Shown here one piece after another: positions 35,601 through 47,190 of a DNA stretch of 64,000 bases (the first letter of the stretch is position 1; every line of letters begins with the position of its first letter). A model generated the notes under the pieces. It was not told the DNA's origin, did no database searches, and was given only the letters and a program-made list of their open reading frames with translations. Both the position numbers and the translations under genes were made by a program. The stretch comes from Notospermus geniculatus (taxonomy: Eukaryota > Nemertea > Pilidiophora > Heteronemertea > Lineidae): the NCBI GenBank assembly GCA_002633025.1, contig NMRB01000073.1, positions 276,168 through 340,167 on the forward strand. Reading direction: 5' to 3'.

Positions 35601-36924
35601 TAGAGTCGGATGAGTTTTGGAATAATAACATGGATTTCCAAGTGTGAATGAAATATTTAAAAGTAAAATGAGCAATCTATATATTGAACTGCTTGCAGGG
35701 GCAAGATAAGCTGGCAAGGTCCCCTAACTCTCACGTCAGTAGATACTGTGGAACGATAGAGTTGTGGAAATGCACGCTTGGAGGTGTAGACTGAGGCACC
35801 ATCCATCACACGGATGACCCTGAGGTGTGAAGTGAACAATGTTATCCGTCAGTCACACACAAGTTTTGCTGCCCTCGGAGGGATAGTGGCAAAATTTAAC
35901 CATTGTAAAACCATTATTTTGCAATAACCGTGCAGTAAAATGTCGTGCCGTGCAGCCAGTAATTGCTTGACAGAACTGTTCACACTTAAAGAAAATTACC
36001 TTTGGGATTGCCGGGTATTGTTTCAAGTTCCTTAGCAAAGGGTAAGAAGAAAGCGTACTAGATTGCAAATTAACGCAGTGCTTGCATGATAGAAAACGAG
36101 TGCGCGGAGGATTTTCCGCTAAACTGGCCACGATTCTGCGATCCATTGATCAGCCTTCATGGCTGGGATCTACCGCCTTTGTTGGCGCTAAATATCAATA
36201 AAACAAGAATAAACCTGTAAGAATGGAAAGATTGACAACTATTGTGGTTAATTCTCCCGACAACCGTCCACCTCATTCAGCGTATAAATAAGTAACACAT
36301 GGACCTGGGGCGGAGTTATGATGTCCTTTGCAGTCTCTAACTTTGTGCGATAATGTTATGATTATATGTTTGTAATGGATTATTGTGTCAATGAAACAGT
36401 TTTGCAGCCTTGCAGAAACAGGGATTTAATTTAAGACTTAATTAGTCTGGACACCAGCCAAGACAACAGAACTCCAGGATCCATATTCATAAACATACAT
36501 ATGTTAAAGCGTGCTGCCCCTTAGTGCTGGCAATTGATGCCTCATGCGAGGGTCTGTGGGTTCAAATATGGTAGGAAGCAATGTCTTTCACCTTAGAAAC
36601 CCATTTCTATTTCATGTTCTTATGTCAAAGTGTGATACTTATCGTGGATCTGCCCCTGGTTCTTCTACCCATACAACTCGGAAACTTACAAATACTTCTT
36701 AACCTGTTTACTTTGTAAGTAATTTTTCTTTCTTAGAAAAAAAATTCCCGAAGGAAAAGCATTTGACACATAAGGTTCAGGACGGGATATAACGTCCTAC
36801 ACGCTGTGAAGCGCAATTTCCTTGCAAGGCGTACTATTATGCCTTACGCAAGTTGAGATCCTCGGGTGTTTCGGGGGTTCCCCGGATTTCGTAATGACGT
36901 AATAGTACGCCGTACCCAGTTAAC

Positions 36925-36925
36925 N
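36925..36925. other. single N exactly at a duplication junction
   Basis: The only N between ...CCCAGTTAAC (end of copy 1) and ATCATCACCAAC (start of copy 2). Copy 2 later reaches CCCAGTTAACGGGTT without an N, so the N marks a join. Confidence 0.95.
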
Positions 36926-39414
36926 ATCATCACCAACAACAACAGTAATACCAACAATGACAACAACAGTAGCGCAGCAGCAGCAGCAACAATAACAACA
37001 ACAGCAGCAACAGCAAAATTAACAGCAGCAGCAACAATAACAATAACAGCAGCAACAATAACAACAACAGCAGCAACAGCAAAATTAACAGCAGCAGTAG
37101 CAACGATAACAACAAGAAAGAAACATTTTTGTCTGTCAGTGATCATCAGTGCCCAGACTGGCCCTCTTTAAATCTCCAGTATTATTTCTAACATTATCCC
37201 GTCAGTTAGTCCTTAGTTCTTCACTACATCCTGATTGTTGTTGTCAAGTCTCCTAACCACTCAAACAGAATGCTTCCATCATGTCAAGTTGTGTGTAGTA
37301 CGTCATCTCCTGATATCCTGAGAATAGCGCGATTTCCCCGCAATATTTCTTGTAAACCTTAGGGACATCCTGACTGGGGATGAATGGTTGTTAATGGTGA
37401 GGAAGGGCCAGTTGAGGTTGAAGGGTGCTCAATCTTAGTTGATCCTAATGCTTACTGGAAGCTGCTAATGACCAAACACACATTCGTTTGTTTTCGGTCA
37501 GCCAGTCATTCTTTTCTTGCTGGTTAGTTTAACCCTCCTTGTTCTGCATTAGAAAGGTTAAGTTTGCTGAAACCTGGAAGAATTTTTATAGACCTACTTA
37601 TCCTTTCTGACATGGAAAAGCTGATCATTCTTTCTGACATGGAAAAGCCTCCTTAACGCATCTGCCCCCAGAGTCCACAAGACGGCAACTTCTGTCAAAG
37701 ATTTCTCACATCCTATAGTATTGATTGAAAAATATTTGAAGAAAGGTTGTTCCTATCAACCATCTGAAGAATATTTCTTCAAATTCTTTCCAATTCATTC
37801 CCAAGGATTTTAGAAAACTTCAACAGAAGATGCTGTCTGCTCCAACCTGGTGTAGATGAATTAATGCAGAGAATGGGACCCTGGAATTTTTTTCTGGAAA
37901 AAAACTAAAGCAAAGGTGTGAAGTTTAGGTTGACTGAAGGAGTTGAAGTGTCTTTGAAGAGTTAGACCATAAAATACATGAAGACAAACAAGTGTCAACT
38001 CTTATGAACAGGAATGGTTTTGTAGCAACGTTCTTCAAACCAGCTCACATAGAGTGTGATGAGTTTTGGAATAATATCATGGATTTCCAAGTGTGAATGA
38101 AATATTTAAAAGTAAAATGAGCAATCTATATATTGAACTGCTTGCAGGGGCAAGATAAGCCGCCAAGGTCCCCTAACTCTCACGTCAGTAGATACTGTGT
38201 AATGATACAGTTGTGGAAATGCACGCTTGGAGGTGAAGACTGAGGCACCATCCATCACACGGATGGCCCTGAGGTGTGAAGTGAACAATGTTATCCGTCA
38301 GTCACACACAAGTTTTGCTGCCCTCGTAGGGATAGTGGCAAAACTTAACCATTGTAAAACCATTATTTTGCAATAACCGTGCAGTAAAATGTCGTGCCGT
38401 GCAGCCAGTAATTGCTTGACAGAACTGTTCACACTTAAAGAAAATTGCCTTTGGGATTGCCGGGTATTGTTTCAAGTTTCTTAGCAAAGGGCAAGAAGAA
38501 AGCGTACTAGATTGCAAATTAACGCAGTGCTTGCATGATAGAAAACGAGTGTGCGGAGGATTTTCCGCTAAACTGGCCACGATTCTGCGATCCATTGATC
38601 AGCCTTCATGGCTGGGATCTACCGCCTTTGTTGGCGCTAAATATCAATAAAACAAGAATAAACCTGTAAGAATGGAAAGATTGACAACTATTGTGGTTAA
38701 TTCTCCCGACAACCGTCCACCTCATTCAACGTATAAATAAGTAACACATGGACTTGGGCGGAGTTATGATGTCCTTTGCGGTCTCTAACTTTGTGCGATA
38801 ATGTTATGATTATATGTTTGTAATGGATTATTGTGTCAATGAAACAGTTTTGCAGCCTTGCAGAAACAGGGATTTAATTAAGACTTAATTAGTCTGGACA
38901 CCAGCCAAGACAACAGAACTCCAGGATGCATATTCATAAACATGTACTTATGTCAAAGTGTGATACTTATCGTGGATCCATCCCTGGTTCTTCCCATACA
39001 ACTCGGAAACATACAAATACTTATTAACCCGTTAACTGTGTAAATAATTTTTGTTAAAATGTTTCTTTCTTAAGGCGGTGACAGACTAGCACGTAAGCAG
39101 CGCGTCGGGAAGCGTTCAACCAATCAAGGAGACGGTAACACGGACCGAAACTCCTACCGAAGAATCTGATTGGCGGAACGCCTGCAGAACGCGCCACGTA
39201 CGCGCCAGTCTGTCACCGGCTTTAGAACAAAATTTCCCAAAGGAAAAGCATTTGACACATAAGGTTCAGGACATGATATAACGTCCTACGCACTGTGAAG
39301 CGCCATTTCCTTGCAAGGCGTACTACATGTATTACGCCTTACGCAAGCTGAGATCCTTGGGTGTTTTCGGGGTTTCCCCGGATTTTGTAATGACATACAT
39401 GTAATACCCAGTTA
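36926..39414. repeat. tandem duplication D, copy 2
   Basis: See copy 1. It carries a 149-bp MITE (39073-39221) at a site that is empty in copy 1 (36733-36735). The CAA/CAG microsatellite is at 36930-37106. Confidence 0.9.
39073..39221. mobile_element. PIF/Harbinger-like MITE with TTA duplication
   Basis: Ends AGGCGGTGACAGACTAGC and CCAGTCTGTCACCGGCT are inverted. TTA flanks both sides (39070-39072 and 39222-39224), while copy 1 of duplication D has a single TTA (36733-36735). A 3-bp TWA target is typical of PIF/Harbinger; the superfamily is inferred from that. Confidence 0.85.
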
Positions 39415-39923
39415 ACGGGTTAAATCAGCAAAAGTGACATGATTCTTTTATGCATACAACTCGGGAAGAAACAAAAGTAATTTCTTGATATTTTCCCGGG
39501 TATCTCCCCCATCTGCATGTTTCACATCTCCGTGTGAATTCCCCATGGCCTCTGTGTGTAAATTAGACACCCGGTTGCCTATGTTGCCCCTCCGTGCTCT
39601 AGTATGCTGATACATATTTATACATGTATAAACAAGATGGCAAGTCTCTGGACAGTGGGAGGATCAATGGTCTCATACCATGCCATGTTATGATATTGAC
39701 AATGTATGAATACCGAATGTCTTCATGTATGCAGGGTGTCTCAAATGAGCAGTTACATGTGCATATTTCAGTTTCTATGGTAAATATTCTGTCTTTCTCA
39801 GAAGAATTTGACAGAAGCAATAAAAGGAGTGCTTCCTTCCAGATGGTGGAAAAGGGCTGTTACATCCTTCTCGTGAGAGGGCTGTAATAAGACAAGAAAC
39901 CGGCGAAGAGAAGTAGGCCTACA
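39415..39923. other. no recognised gene
   Basis: Unique sequence. Confidence 0.35.
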
Positions 39924-40202
39924 AAGGCCTGTCTACACCATCAACATTTTCCAAACATTTCTGCGACAAAACATTTTGAAAAGTGTTTGGGAAATGTTGC
40001 AGCCAATGTTTCGGGGTTCTTCAACATCAGCAACATTATCAAAACATGATTGCAAATTGTTTTACAAACTTTTGTAAAACATGTTTTGATAATGTTGCAG
40101 AGTGTCGACTAACCTGAAACAAGCCGCAGCATTTCTGAAACAGTTTTCAAAATGTTTTGTCGCAGAAATGTTTTGAAAATGTTGATGGTGTAGACAGGCC
40201 TT
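39924..40202. mobile_element. MITE with AAGGCCTGTCTACACCATC ends
   Basis: AAGGCCTGTCTACACCATCA pairs with TGATGGTGTAGACAGGCCTT; the inner sequence folds further through AACATTATCAAAACATG and its inverse. Variants of ACATTTT / AAAATGTT fill the interior. Confidence 0.85.
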
Positions 40203-40390
40203 AGAGATTTTAAAGGGCAGATCTGTCACTTTTTATCAAAGGAACACAAATTGGAAGGAAGCTCTTTCAAGATCAGGAGTTGATGGCACTTGTTGTTTTG
40301 TACGAGAGGACAGATTAATTTCACTGGTCAGCCAAGCATAGGGATGGCCTCCTTGTTGGGGTCAGAGATATGTTGGCTTCTTGTTAATAA

Positions 40391-40512
40391 TAGGGAGGTT
40401 CCGCAAGCGCCCAATTAGGCCCTACGACGATGTTTATCTATTGTGTGGGTATACGCAAACAATAGATAAACGTTGTCGTATGGCCTAACCGGGCACTTGC
40501 AAAACCTCCCTA
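40391..40512. mobile_element. MITE with TAGGGAGGTT ends
   Basis: TAGGGAGGTTCCGCAAG pairs with CTTGCAAAACCTCCCTA; inner arms AGATAAACG... and ...TTTATCTATTG pair too. Confidence 0.8.
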
Positions 40513-40559
40513 TTGCTGGCAAAAAGCAGAGTCCTCAATAGATCTGTCAATACCATGCT

Positions 40560-40900
40560 TGCATCATATTGCTGTTGACTCCATGCAATCAGTCCCTGCC
40601 AGCATGTGGTCCAATTACCAACTTTTGTAGGCCTTAAATCATCGGTTCTTTGAGAAGGCACGCCATATTTGAAAGCAGAATTCTGCAACTGTGAGGAAGC
40701 CTCAGCATTGTCATCAACAATTGATTCAAAAAGAAGATGTTTTGTATTTTTGTGGGTTCAGGAAGAGTTTAGGACATCCTTCAATAAATCCATTTCAGAA
40801 ATTGTTCTTTGATTAAATACAAACACCATGTCCATTGTAGTGGGAAATTCCAAGAAATGTTGCGACATACCGTTGAAAATCATGCGATCGCTCCACAAAT
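40560..40900 (-). pseudogene. possible decayed integrase-core remnant
   Basis: On the minus strand a frame reads ..FESIVDDNAEASSQLQNSAF, then KYGVPSQRTDD. This resembles the YGVPSRVRSDxGGEN neighbourhood of retroviral-type integrase cores found in many invertebrate transposon-derived genes, and further upstream another frame reads GAIA*FS where those proteins have GAIDGFS. The pieces are in different frames, with a stop. The acidic GGEN part is not visible. If real it is a broken transposon fossil, cut at its lower end by the MITE at 40391-40512. Confidence 0.22.
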
Positions 40901-41635
40901 TTGTTCCAAACACGCAAACTTTAAAGATTTCCATTTGCGGGCTAACGCGTGATTGTGGCCGTCACTCAATTGTTCAATGATCTTGCGCTTTAAGTGTTAC
41001 CTGATACGTGATTCTCAGCCACGAGGTGTGAACTGGTCCTCGCCAAATGTTTGATAACCCGTGTTCTTCCACTCTGATCGGGAGATTTTGCACCAGCGGA
41101 GCGGAGATAATTGAGACCCTTGTGTAGTCGAGCGCAACGAATTGTCTTGCCGTAATTTAAGATGTTCAGGCAACCTCTGGGAATGCGCACATGCGGTGGC
41201 GAGGTCAGTAGATCTGACCAAAAATTTTCCTCTGTGACAATGTCATCCTGTAATCTGGCCAAACACTAGTATAATTCCTTGATCACTGACTCGTTGGTTG
41301 CTCTCGGTTTTGCTGGCTGATGGATCTGCAAGGCAGTAACTTAAGATGATAAAATTCCTCCTTGTATAGCAAATTTCAGAAAGGTTTAATTGCATGTTGT
41401 CCTTCCCAAGAAAGTATCTATGTATACATGCACTTTTAAAATTTTTTCAACATTCAGGGTTGTTGGATGAATGTTGCAATAATTTGTTGTCCAGTGTATA
41501 GCCTACAGGGTCAAAGATTGTGTTGCTCAGGAATGTTGTTCAAATGTTGGAAGAACTTTGCCAGTGTAAATTGCGCACAAACTGTTAATGTCGTCTAAAC
41601 CAGTGTACCCAGGTTACGGAGTTGTTAGCGTTGAC
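40901..41635. other. no recognised gene
   Basis: Unique sequence; nothing supported. Confidence 0.35.
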
Positions 41636-41733
41636 GGTTAGGGTCAGGACTAGGTTTAGGATTAGGGTAGGGGTCAGTGACAAGGGTTGAGGGTCAGGGT
41701 TAGGGTTAGGTTAGGGGCTTGGGCTAGGAATTA
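41636..41733. repeat. degenerate GGTTAGGGT-type simple repeat
   Basis: Runs such as GGTTAGGGTTAGGTTAGGGG mixed with GGTCAGGAC variants. It resembles a decayed interstitial telomere-like tract (TTAGGG). Confidence 0.75.
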
Positions 41734-41788
41734 GTGTGTAGGATCAGGACTGGACGACATTCACTCATTCAGTGTAAATTGCTTATTA

Positions 41789-41915
41789 CAGTGCACCCTC
41801 GCTCTTACGAACCTCGATTTCATGACATGTATGTAAATCCTCGCTATTACGAACTTCGCGTTTGTACGAACTTAACCCTTGGACCCCAAAGGGTTCGTAA
41901 TAGTAAGGGGGACTG
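41789..41915. mobile_element. MITE family B (CAGTGCACCCTCGC), TA target
   Basis: CAGTGCACCCTCGCTCTTAC pairs with GTTCGTAATAGTAAGGGGGACTG at the right; TA on both sides. Another, longer copy is at 57951-58125. Confidence 0.85.
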
Positions 41916-43241
41916 TACTTACAAGTAAAAATTTGATGTTGATGAATCAAGGGAATCATAATGATTTGCAGGATGTTTTTGTCATCATAACAAGTACAGA
42001 TGGACATTCTTGTTCTTACTTTAGTCAACATACATGTAGTTTCACATTTCGTTGACTACAACAAGTTGACTCATCCGATTGATAAAAACATCTGGCCAGA
42101 CTAAAAATCAGACTAAAGTCTGACCACAAACAGAAGGAATTCATCCTTCAACTAAACACTGCCGTTTTGGATAACTCAGAATTGACCGGAACAGTTGGTA
42201 CAATTGGTACTTGAGTGAGGCTATACAGTGGGAGATAAGGGGTGACCAGTTTGACCAGGTGGGGACATTCTGCTCCGACTGGACATGGACAATGGAAAAT
42301 AACCTGAGTATTCTTACTGGGAGACCACTTACGGTAATCTAGTCAAGTATTATGTCATTTTGAAAAGATGCACGTCCCCTAAGGAGCCTCGCCACAACCT
42401 GCTGATCATCGACATCCTCTGAAGGGACGTGCTTTGGGGGATGAATCCATTTAGTCCCACTTCTTTTGTCCCTTTTATTTTGGGAGTATGAATTGCACGC
42501 AGGTAGCTCCACCCCTTTTGCATTCCAACCTGTGATGTCTTATCTTTGTTGTCAGGGTTTCTGCCAGAAATTTTTTTGACTGTACTAATTTCTTCAAAAT
42601 CAGCAAAAAACCCATGAAATTAAAGAAAATGGCCCTTTTCTGTTCCTGTTGAGTCTTGACTCAATATTTTTATCTTGTCCTGTCTATCTATCATACCAAG
42701 AAAAAACCAGTATCCCAGTATGTTTATTTTTTTGCAAAAACTGGAAAATCATTGCTTTACTTGATAGATATTTCCAAATATGATTAAATTCTTCAGCGTC
42801 ATCTCAGGGCCGACATTATTTTGACACAAAAAGTTGAAGTCTTCAAAACTTGCAAATTCAAAAAATAATTATGTATACATGTATTTCACTTTTTTTCAAA
42901 TCAGTAAAAACCAGTTCAGAATATATAATGTTGTGGAAAAAAAATTTCTATCGAGAATATGTTTTGGCTTCAGGCAAGCCTGCTTTGAATTTCAAATCCC
43001 ACCAAGTTGTGGAATATGCATGAGAAGAATTTTTTTCATAAACTCCTGTAAAATCCCATGAAATTAAATGATTTTGGTCGTCAAAAAAGAACTTTCTCAA
43101 AAATTCACGATAAAAAAATGTTTTCTCTTCTTTTGCTAGATCATGAATGACTGCACATTCAAAATATCCCTGAGTGAGACAGGTATTTTTTTTCGTAAAA
43201 ACTGGTATTTGCTTCATCAGAACATTTCTTGGTATCCAAAA
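41916..43241. other. no recognised gene
   Basis: AT-rich unique sequence; no exon supported. Confidence 0.35.
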
Positions 43242-43430
43242 TAGAGCACAAACAACAACACACAAAATGACAAAATACGTATAAAGTCATCTCCAAATTT
43301 TGCAAATTTCTGACCCCAACTGGGGTCTTCCCTAGGCACTTTCTAGTAGAAGTCCCAGAATCTGGGATTTCTACTAGAAAGTGCCTGAGGAAGACCCTGG
43401 TTGGGTCGAAAATTTTCAAAATTCGGAGAA
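43242..43430. mobile_element. foldback element, second copy
   Basis: Same arms as 34174-34527 (GGGTCTTCC..AGGCACTTTCTAGTAG and inverse) but without the inner hairpin. The loop is only AAGTCCCAGAATCTGGGATT. Confidence 0.85.
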
Positions 43431-43763
43431 CATTTCTTTGGACGCATATAAGTCAAATTTGTATGCAAAAATACATCCTCGTCCTTGTCATTCTTCTAAA
43501 TCATGGCCAATGTCCAGTTCAAGAATAAAGTTCCACAGCTGGACCAAAGTACCAAATTATCGCATTTGGTAAAATTTAATTTATAGGACCAAAATCCAGC
43601 CGTCATAAAAACTTCCCAAAGTGAGAATCCGTCGTTGCTCATCAGCTTACGGTAGTAATGGCAAATGTAAATTCTCCATTACACTTACAGCCAAATATTT
43701 TGTACAAGTAATTAAACTAATTGTCCTGCACTGTTTACCTAACGAGGAGAGCTGACAAGGGGG

Positions 43764-43953
43764 TTGCCCAATCCCCATAATGCACTAGGAACAGCAGTTG
43801 TCCAATCCCAGCGGGATGCGCCGAGACGACTGTCACCAAATATTTGTCAATCAGACTTCAATATTTGAGCAGAAAGTTGACTGGATTGGCCTTTTGTCTA
43901 ACAATAGGTTGGACGAGCCTATCAAACTCTGCATGCAAATACCCGTATAAAAG
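43764..43953 (+). promoter_or_regulatory. promoter-like cluster: CCAAT x3, octamer, TATA
   Basis: CCAATCCCC (43768), CCAATCCCAG (about 43802) and an inverted CCAAT (GATTGGCC, about 43883) precede ATGCAAAT (43933-43940) and TATAAAAG (43946-43953). TTGTCAATCA at 43844-43853 differs at one base from a PBX-MEIS composite site. Octamer plus TATA at this close spacing resembles histone H2B and other cell-cycle promoters. Downstream sequence to about 44230 is CpG-rich and includes GGCGCCATTTTC. The site is on the Meis strand, 4.5 kb before the homeobox exon. Confidence 0.4.
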
Positions 43954-43975
43954 TTAATCTAACAAAGGTCAGGTG

Positions 43976-44057
43976 ATGGCGGGTTATGTCCACACGCCCC
44001 ACGACCGGCACGCTAAAGCTGTAGAAATGGATAAGTCTCTTCCATGGCAGAGAAAAG
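43976..44057 (+). CDS. candidate first coding exon (unrecognised)
   Basis: An ATG 30 bp after the start of a TATA box opens MAGYVHTPHD and continues through SLPWQRK. Unspliced, the frame runs on as GNDEFLD to a stop at 44078. A possible donor, AAAAG|GTAATG (GT at 44058-44059), would end the exon in phase 1, which joins in frame to the Meis exon at 48436. I do not recognise the peptide. Because the TATA box is so near, the start site would fall at the ATG itself, so translation may begin at the second ATG (44027, GAAATGG context). The donor is only moderate (T at +5). It could be a non-coding first exon or a chance frame. Confidence 0.28.
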
Positions 44058-44080
44058 GTAATGACGAATTTCTAGATTAG

Positions 44081-45293
44081 TCGTAATTTGGTTAGGTGCT
44101 CGAGGAAAGTTTTTATAATTCTCGCTTTAGCTCGTTGTGTCGGCGCCATTTTCTGCGGCTCTCGTCACTGCTGGTGGTCTACGCGCTTTCGCGCTACAGT
44201 AGTTCTGTTGTGTTCATTGTTACGTTCGGGTTATACACAAATTGCTAATGTATTTGCGTCTTGGCTACCAATAAGCTTGTTGAGTTGACGAAGTTTTTTG
44301 TAAACAGATTAGATCCATCTGGCTATAAAGCTTTTGAGCAGTTTTTTGTCCGGTGTTGGAATTTTGGGGTGATTTCAAACTTTTTTACACACGGGCCATC
44401 TGCAATGCATTGCTTGTGTATGGTGCGCTGAGGCTATTGGATTTTGACAGGTGGACAACGATAACAATTCAAAACTTTTTAAATACCCTGATATATTTAA
44501 TAAATATAAATTTTTCGTTGTTTGTCAACGTTATTTGAGATTATCCCAACATTAATTGATTTGTTTATCCGTCTGTTATATTTTGAAGATGGTAACAGAT
44601 TTCTGGTGTCATGGATGCTATTAGTGATAATCGATATTTATTGTCGACAGTAATGATATTGTTGTCATTTATTTATTTTTTTGGTATTTTTATTGGAGTC
44701 GAGCGATTTGTTTGTAGTAATTGTCAGATACATTTAGAATATTATTAGGAATATTTTCAGAATATTGTTTAATGGCCCAAGAAGATGTAGAATATTTTTG
44801 TCTCGTAATTAGGAATCTCCTTCCTAGCATTATCTGGATCCCATTTCCCAACTGTGAACACATCTACCAAGCAACCCACTTCACACTACTTGGAACTATT
44901 TGTTCGAAATTTTTCTACATTTTAGTATTGATTTAGAAAATGTTCATGTTTCTTTAATGACGGCTAAATTTCTATTGTGGCCTGGCTTTGTTGCACGATG
45001 TATTATTGACTAGGCTACAGTCAGCAATACTTGAGTTTGTTTGCTAAGCACTTTATTAATGAGCCAGTGTGTAATCGATTATGATTCTATACGAATGTGT
45101 ATGGACCCTCCAGTCAGCAGTACACCTAAATCGGCCCAAATGAAACTAGTTCAAGGTTAACCCCTTGTGTGTTATATCCTGCAAAAATTTCTGTTTATGT
45201 ATCACATTCTGCAAAATTTCCACATGCGAACTGCATTGTAAAAAATTTCCATATGTGAATTATCCCTTCACATAAAATCGGGTAAAAAAAAAA
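44081..45293. other. no recognised gene
   Basis: CpG-rich at first (44090-44230), then AT-rich. No further exon identified. Confidence 0.35.
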
Positions 45294-45483
45294 AGGGGCT
45301 GTTCGTTTTCGTCACTTGAGGAATCTGAGTTATGATCCTTGGGAAAACCTAAAATGCTGTGCACTTGCAAATTGCAGGGATTATTTGTTGTGCTAGCTGT
45401 ACAGAATAATCGCTGCAATTTGCAGCTTCATAGCTTTCTTCATTTTCTCAAGATTCCTCAATTGACAAGAACGAACAGCCCCT
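45294..45483. mobile_element. MITE with AGGGGCTGTTCGTT ends
   Basis: AGGGGCTGTTCGTTTTCGTC pairs with AAGAACGAACAGCCCCT; CTTGAGGAATCT / AGATTCCTCAA extend the stem, with TGCAAATTGCAG / CTGCAATTTGCA further in. Confidence 0.85.
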
Positions 45484-46009
45484 GTTGACATAACTTTTAT
45501 AATATGAGATTGCATGTGCCTTAATTTCACAGCTTTGCTGCATTACCTCTGGTTTTGGGCTTAAAAATCAATGTTTCCATACCGTTTTATATGAAAAAAG
45601 GAAGGTAGGGTGACAAAAAAGATACGTATTTGTATTGGAATTGGATAAAAATTGATGTAAAAATGCAAATAAAGTAGCCTGTACAAATATTCCATTTCCC
45701 TAACCAGAATTTTTTCCACTCCAATGAGTAGCACGTACCACGTTCAATCCAAGGTGTTCTGACCGAGCTACTTAGGGCAATCATGTGACATGGATCACCC
45801 ATTTTGAGAGGGCTGATCATATTGATATACATAAGCTGTAATACTATCTATAATAGCATATGCATAGCTTTGCCGATATCAGATATTGGGAATAAAAGTG
45901 GACAAGGTCTTTAGTGTTCTCATTATCGTATGAGAGGGCTTAAATCACATGGATTGGTCCAGTCGTCTGATCCTTTGCTACGTTTGTTAACCCTTGAAAG
46001 GGTTCGCAT

Positions 46010-46215
46010 TTGGGGCGGCCGGGGGTTCAGGCTGTCAGAAGGGGTAGTGGACGCATCAGCTCCTGTGTGTCACCTCAGAGGATTCAGGTTTGATCCACTT
46101 GTCATGTGATAAAAATGGCGGTTCTCTTTGATTGCGCAAGTTTCTCCGGTACTCCGGTTTCCTCCTGCTGTGCATTAACTTCGTCCAATGTTGTCCACAG
46201 AGCTTATGATGATCA
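46010..46215 (+). mobile_element. tRNA-derived SINE, diverged copy
   Basis: Shares with 1597-1820 the A-box area (GGGGTAGTGGACGCATC), a B-box-like GGTTTGATCC and the body GGTACTCCGGTTTCCTCCTG, then CGTCCAATGTTGT. Confidence 0.65.
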
Positions 46216-46344
46216 TTTTGCCCTTTGCTCTCGATTTAATATTTAGGGTTTGTGGTTATTTTCATCAACTAGGTTGAACAGGACCCAAATTTTCAAGCTT
46301 GACCGAACCCCTGGTAGTATGCTCTCTGTCTAGTTTGCCGATGT

Positions 46345-46445
46345 TTATAAAAGATAGCAAATGCTTTTACTTAAGTTTTGTAATACATTTACATTGGACA
46401 TTGCTGTGCAAATCTTAAGTAAAAGCATTTGCTAACTTTTATAAA
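46345..46445. mobile_element. MITE with TTTATAAAAGATAGC ends
   Basis: TTTATAAAAGATAGCAAATG pairs with CATTTGCTAACTTTTATAAA. It directly abuts the larger foldback at 46446. Confidence 0.8.
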
Positions 46446-47132
46446 TACTCTCTTTTACACATTAAGAGGTCAGTCCTGGAAAACTACCGACGGTGTACAT
46501 GAATTATGATTGACAGGTCATGTGGATAAATTCCGATCTCCTATTGGCCACGAATGCAGTAGGAACTTTCTGAGGTGTGTAGAAATGCGTAATTACCCCA
46601 CAGACCCAAAAAGCCAACAGGCAGGCCATACACTATTATGTGAAGTGTAGATCTTAGTGTCATTTTTAGGTTCAGTTTCCTGGTTCACAGCGGAACGAGC
46701 ATAACATGAAATGCTTGTCTGGTGTTAGGAAAATGAACCTGAAAATGACATGCCTTTGGCTTTCAAAAAAGATCAACACCACCTCGTAACAGTGTATGGT
46801 CTGTTGGCTTTGGATTTGTGAGGGGAATCGTATTTCTGCACACCTCAAAAAGATAAGAGCACTCCTACCACAGTCATGACCAATAGAAGATAGGAATTTA
46901 TCCACATGACCTGTCAATCATAGTTCATGTACACTGTCGGCAGTTTTCCAGGACTGACCTCTTAGGGCCGTATGCACCAACGGAGATTATCTTGAACTCA
47001 GGTTGAGCCACAACTTTTCCATTGTCACATCATGCCCTGGCAAACCTGAACAATAGAAAAGTTGTGGCTCAACCTGAGTTCAAGATAATCTTTGTTTGGT
47101 GCATACGGCCCATGATGTGTAAAAGAGAGTAT
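46446..47132. mobile_element. large foldback element with nested MITE C
   Basis: The left arm from TACTCTCTTTTACACATTAA pairs over about 300 bp with the right arm ending TGTGTAAAAGAGAGTA. Family C MITE (46975-47111) is inserted in the right arm. Both arms carry TGATTGACAG (46507-46516; inverse CTGTCAATCA at 46911-46920), the PBX-MEIS composite sequence. No coding region seen. Confidence 0.85.
46975..47111. mobile_element. MITE family C, nested copy
   Basis: GGGCCGTATGCACC ... GGTGCATACGGCCC; near-identical to 4833-4979 with the loop in the opposite orientation. Confidence 0.85.
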
Positions 47133-47190
47133 ACCAGCCATCCAGCATTTTGATTACACAAGACTCATTCTTATACCTGTGAAAACTTCA

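Larger units (their letters stand above)
34704..36924. repeat. tandem duplication D, copy 1
   Basis: Aligns with 36926-39414 from ATCATCAACATCAACAAC to CCGTACCCAGTTAAC. Differences: length of the CAA/CAG microsatellite (about 34720-34880), replacement of about 280 bp by the 35509-35600 segment, and absence of the MITE found at 39073-39221. No gene recognised inside; TATAAATA at about 36283 is present in both copies. Confidence 0.9.
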
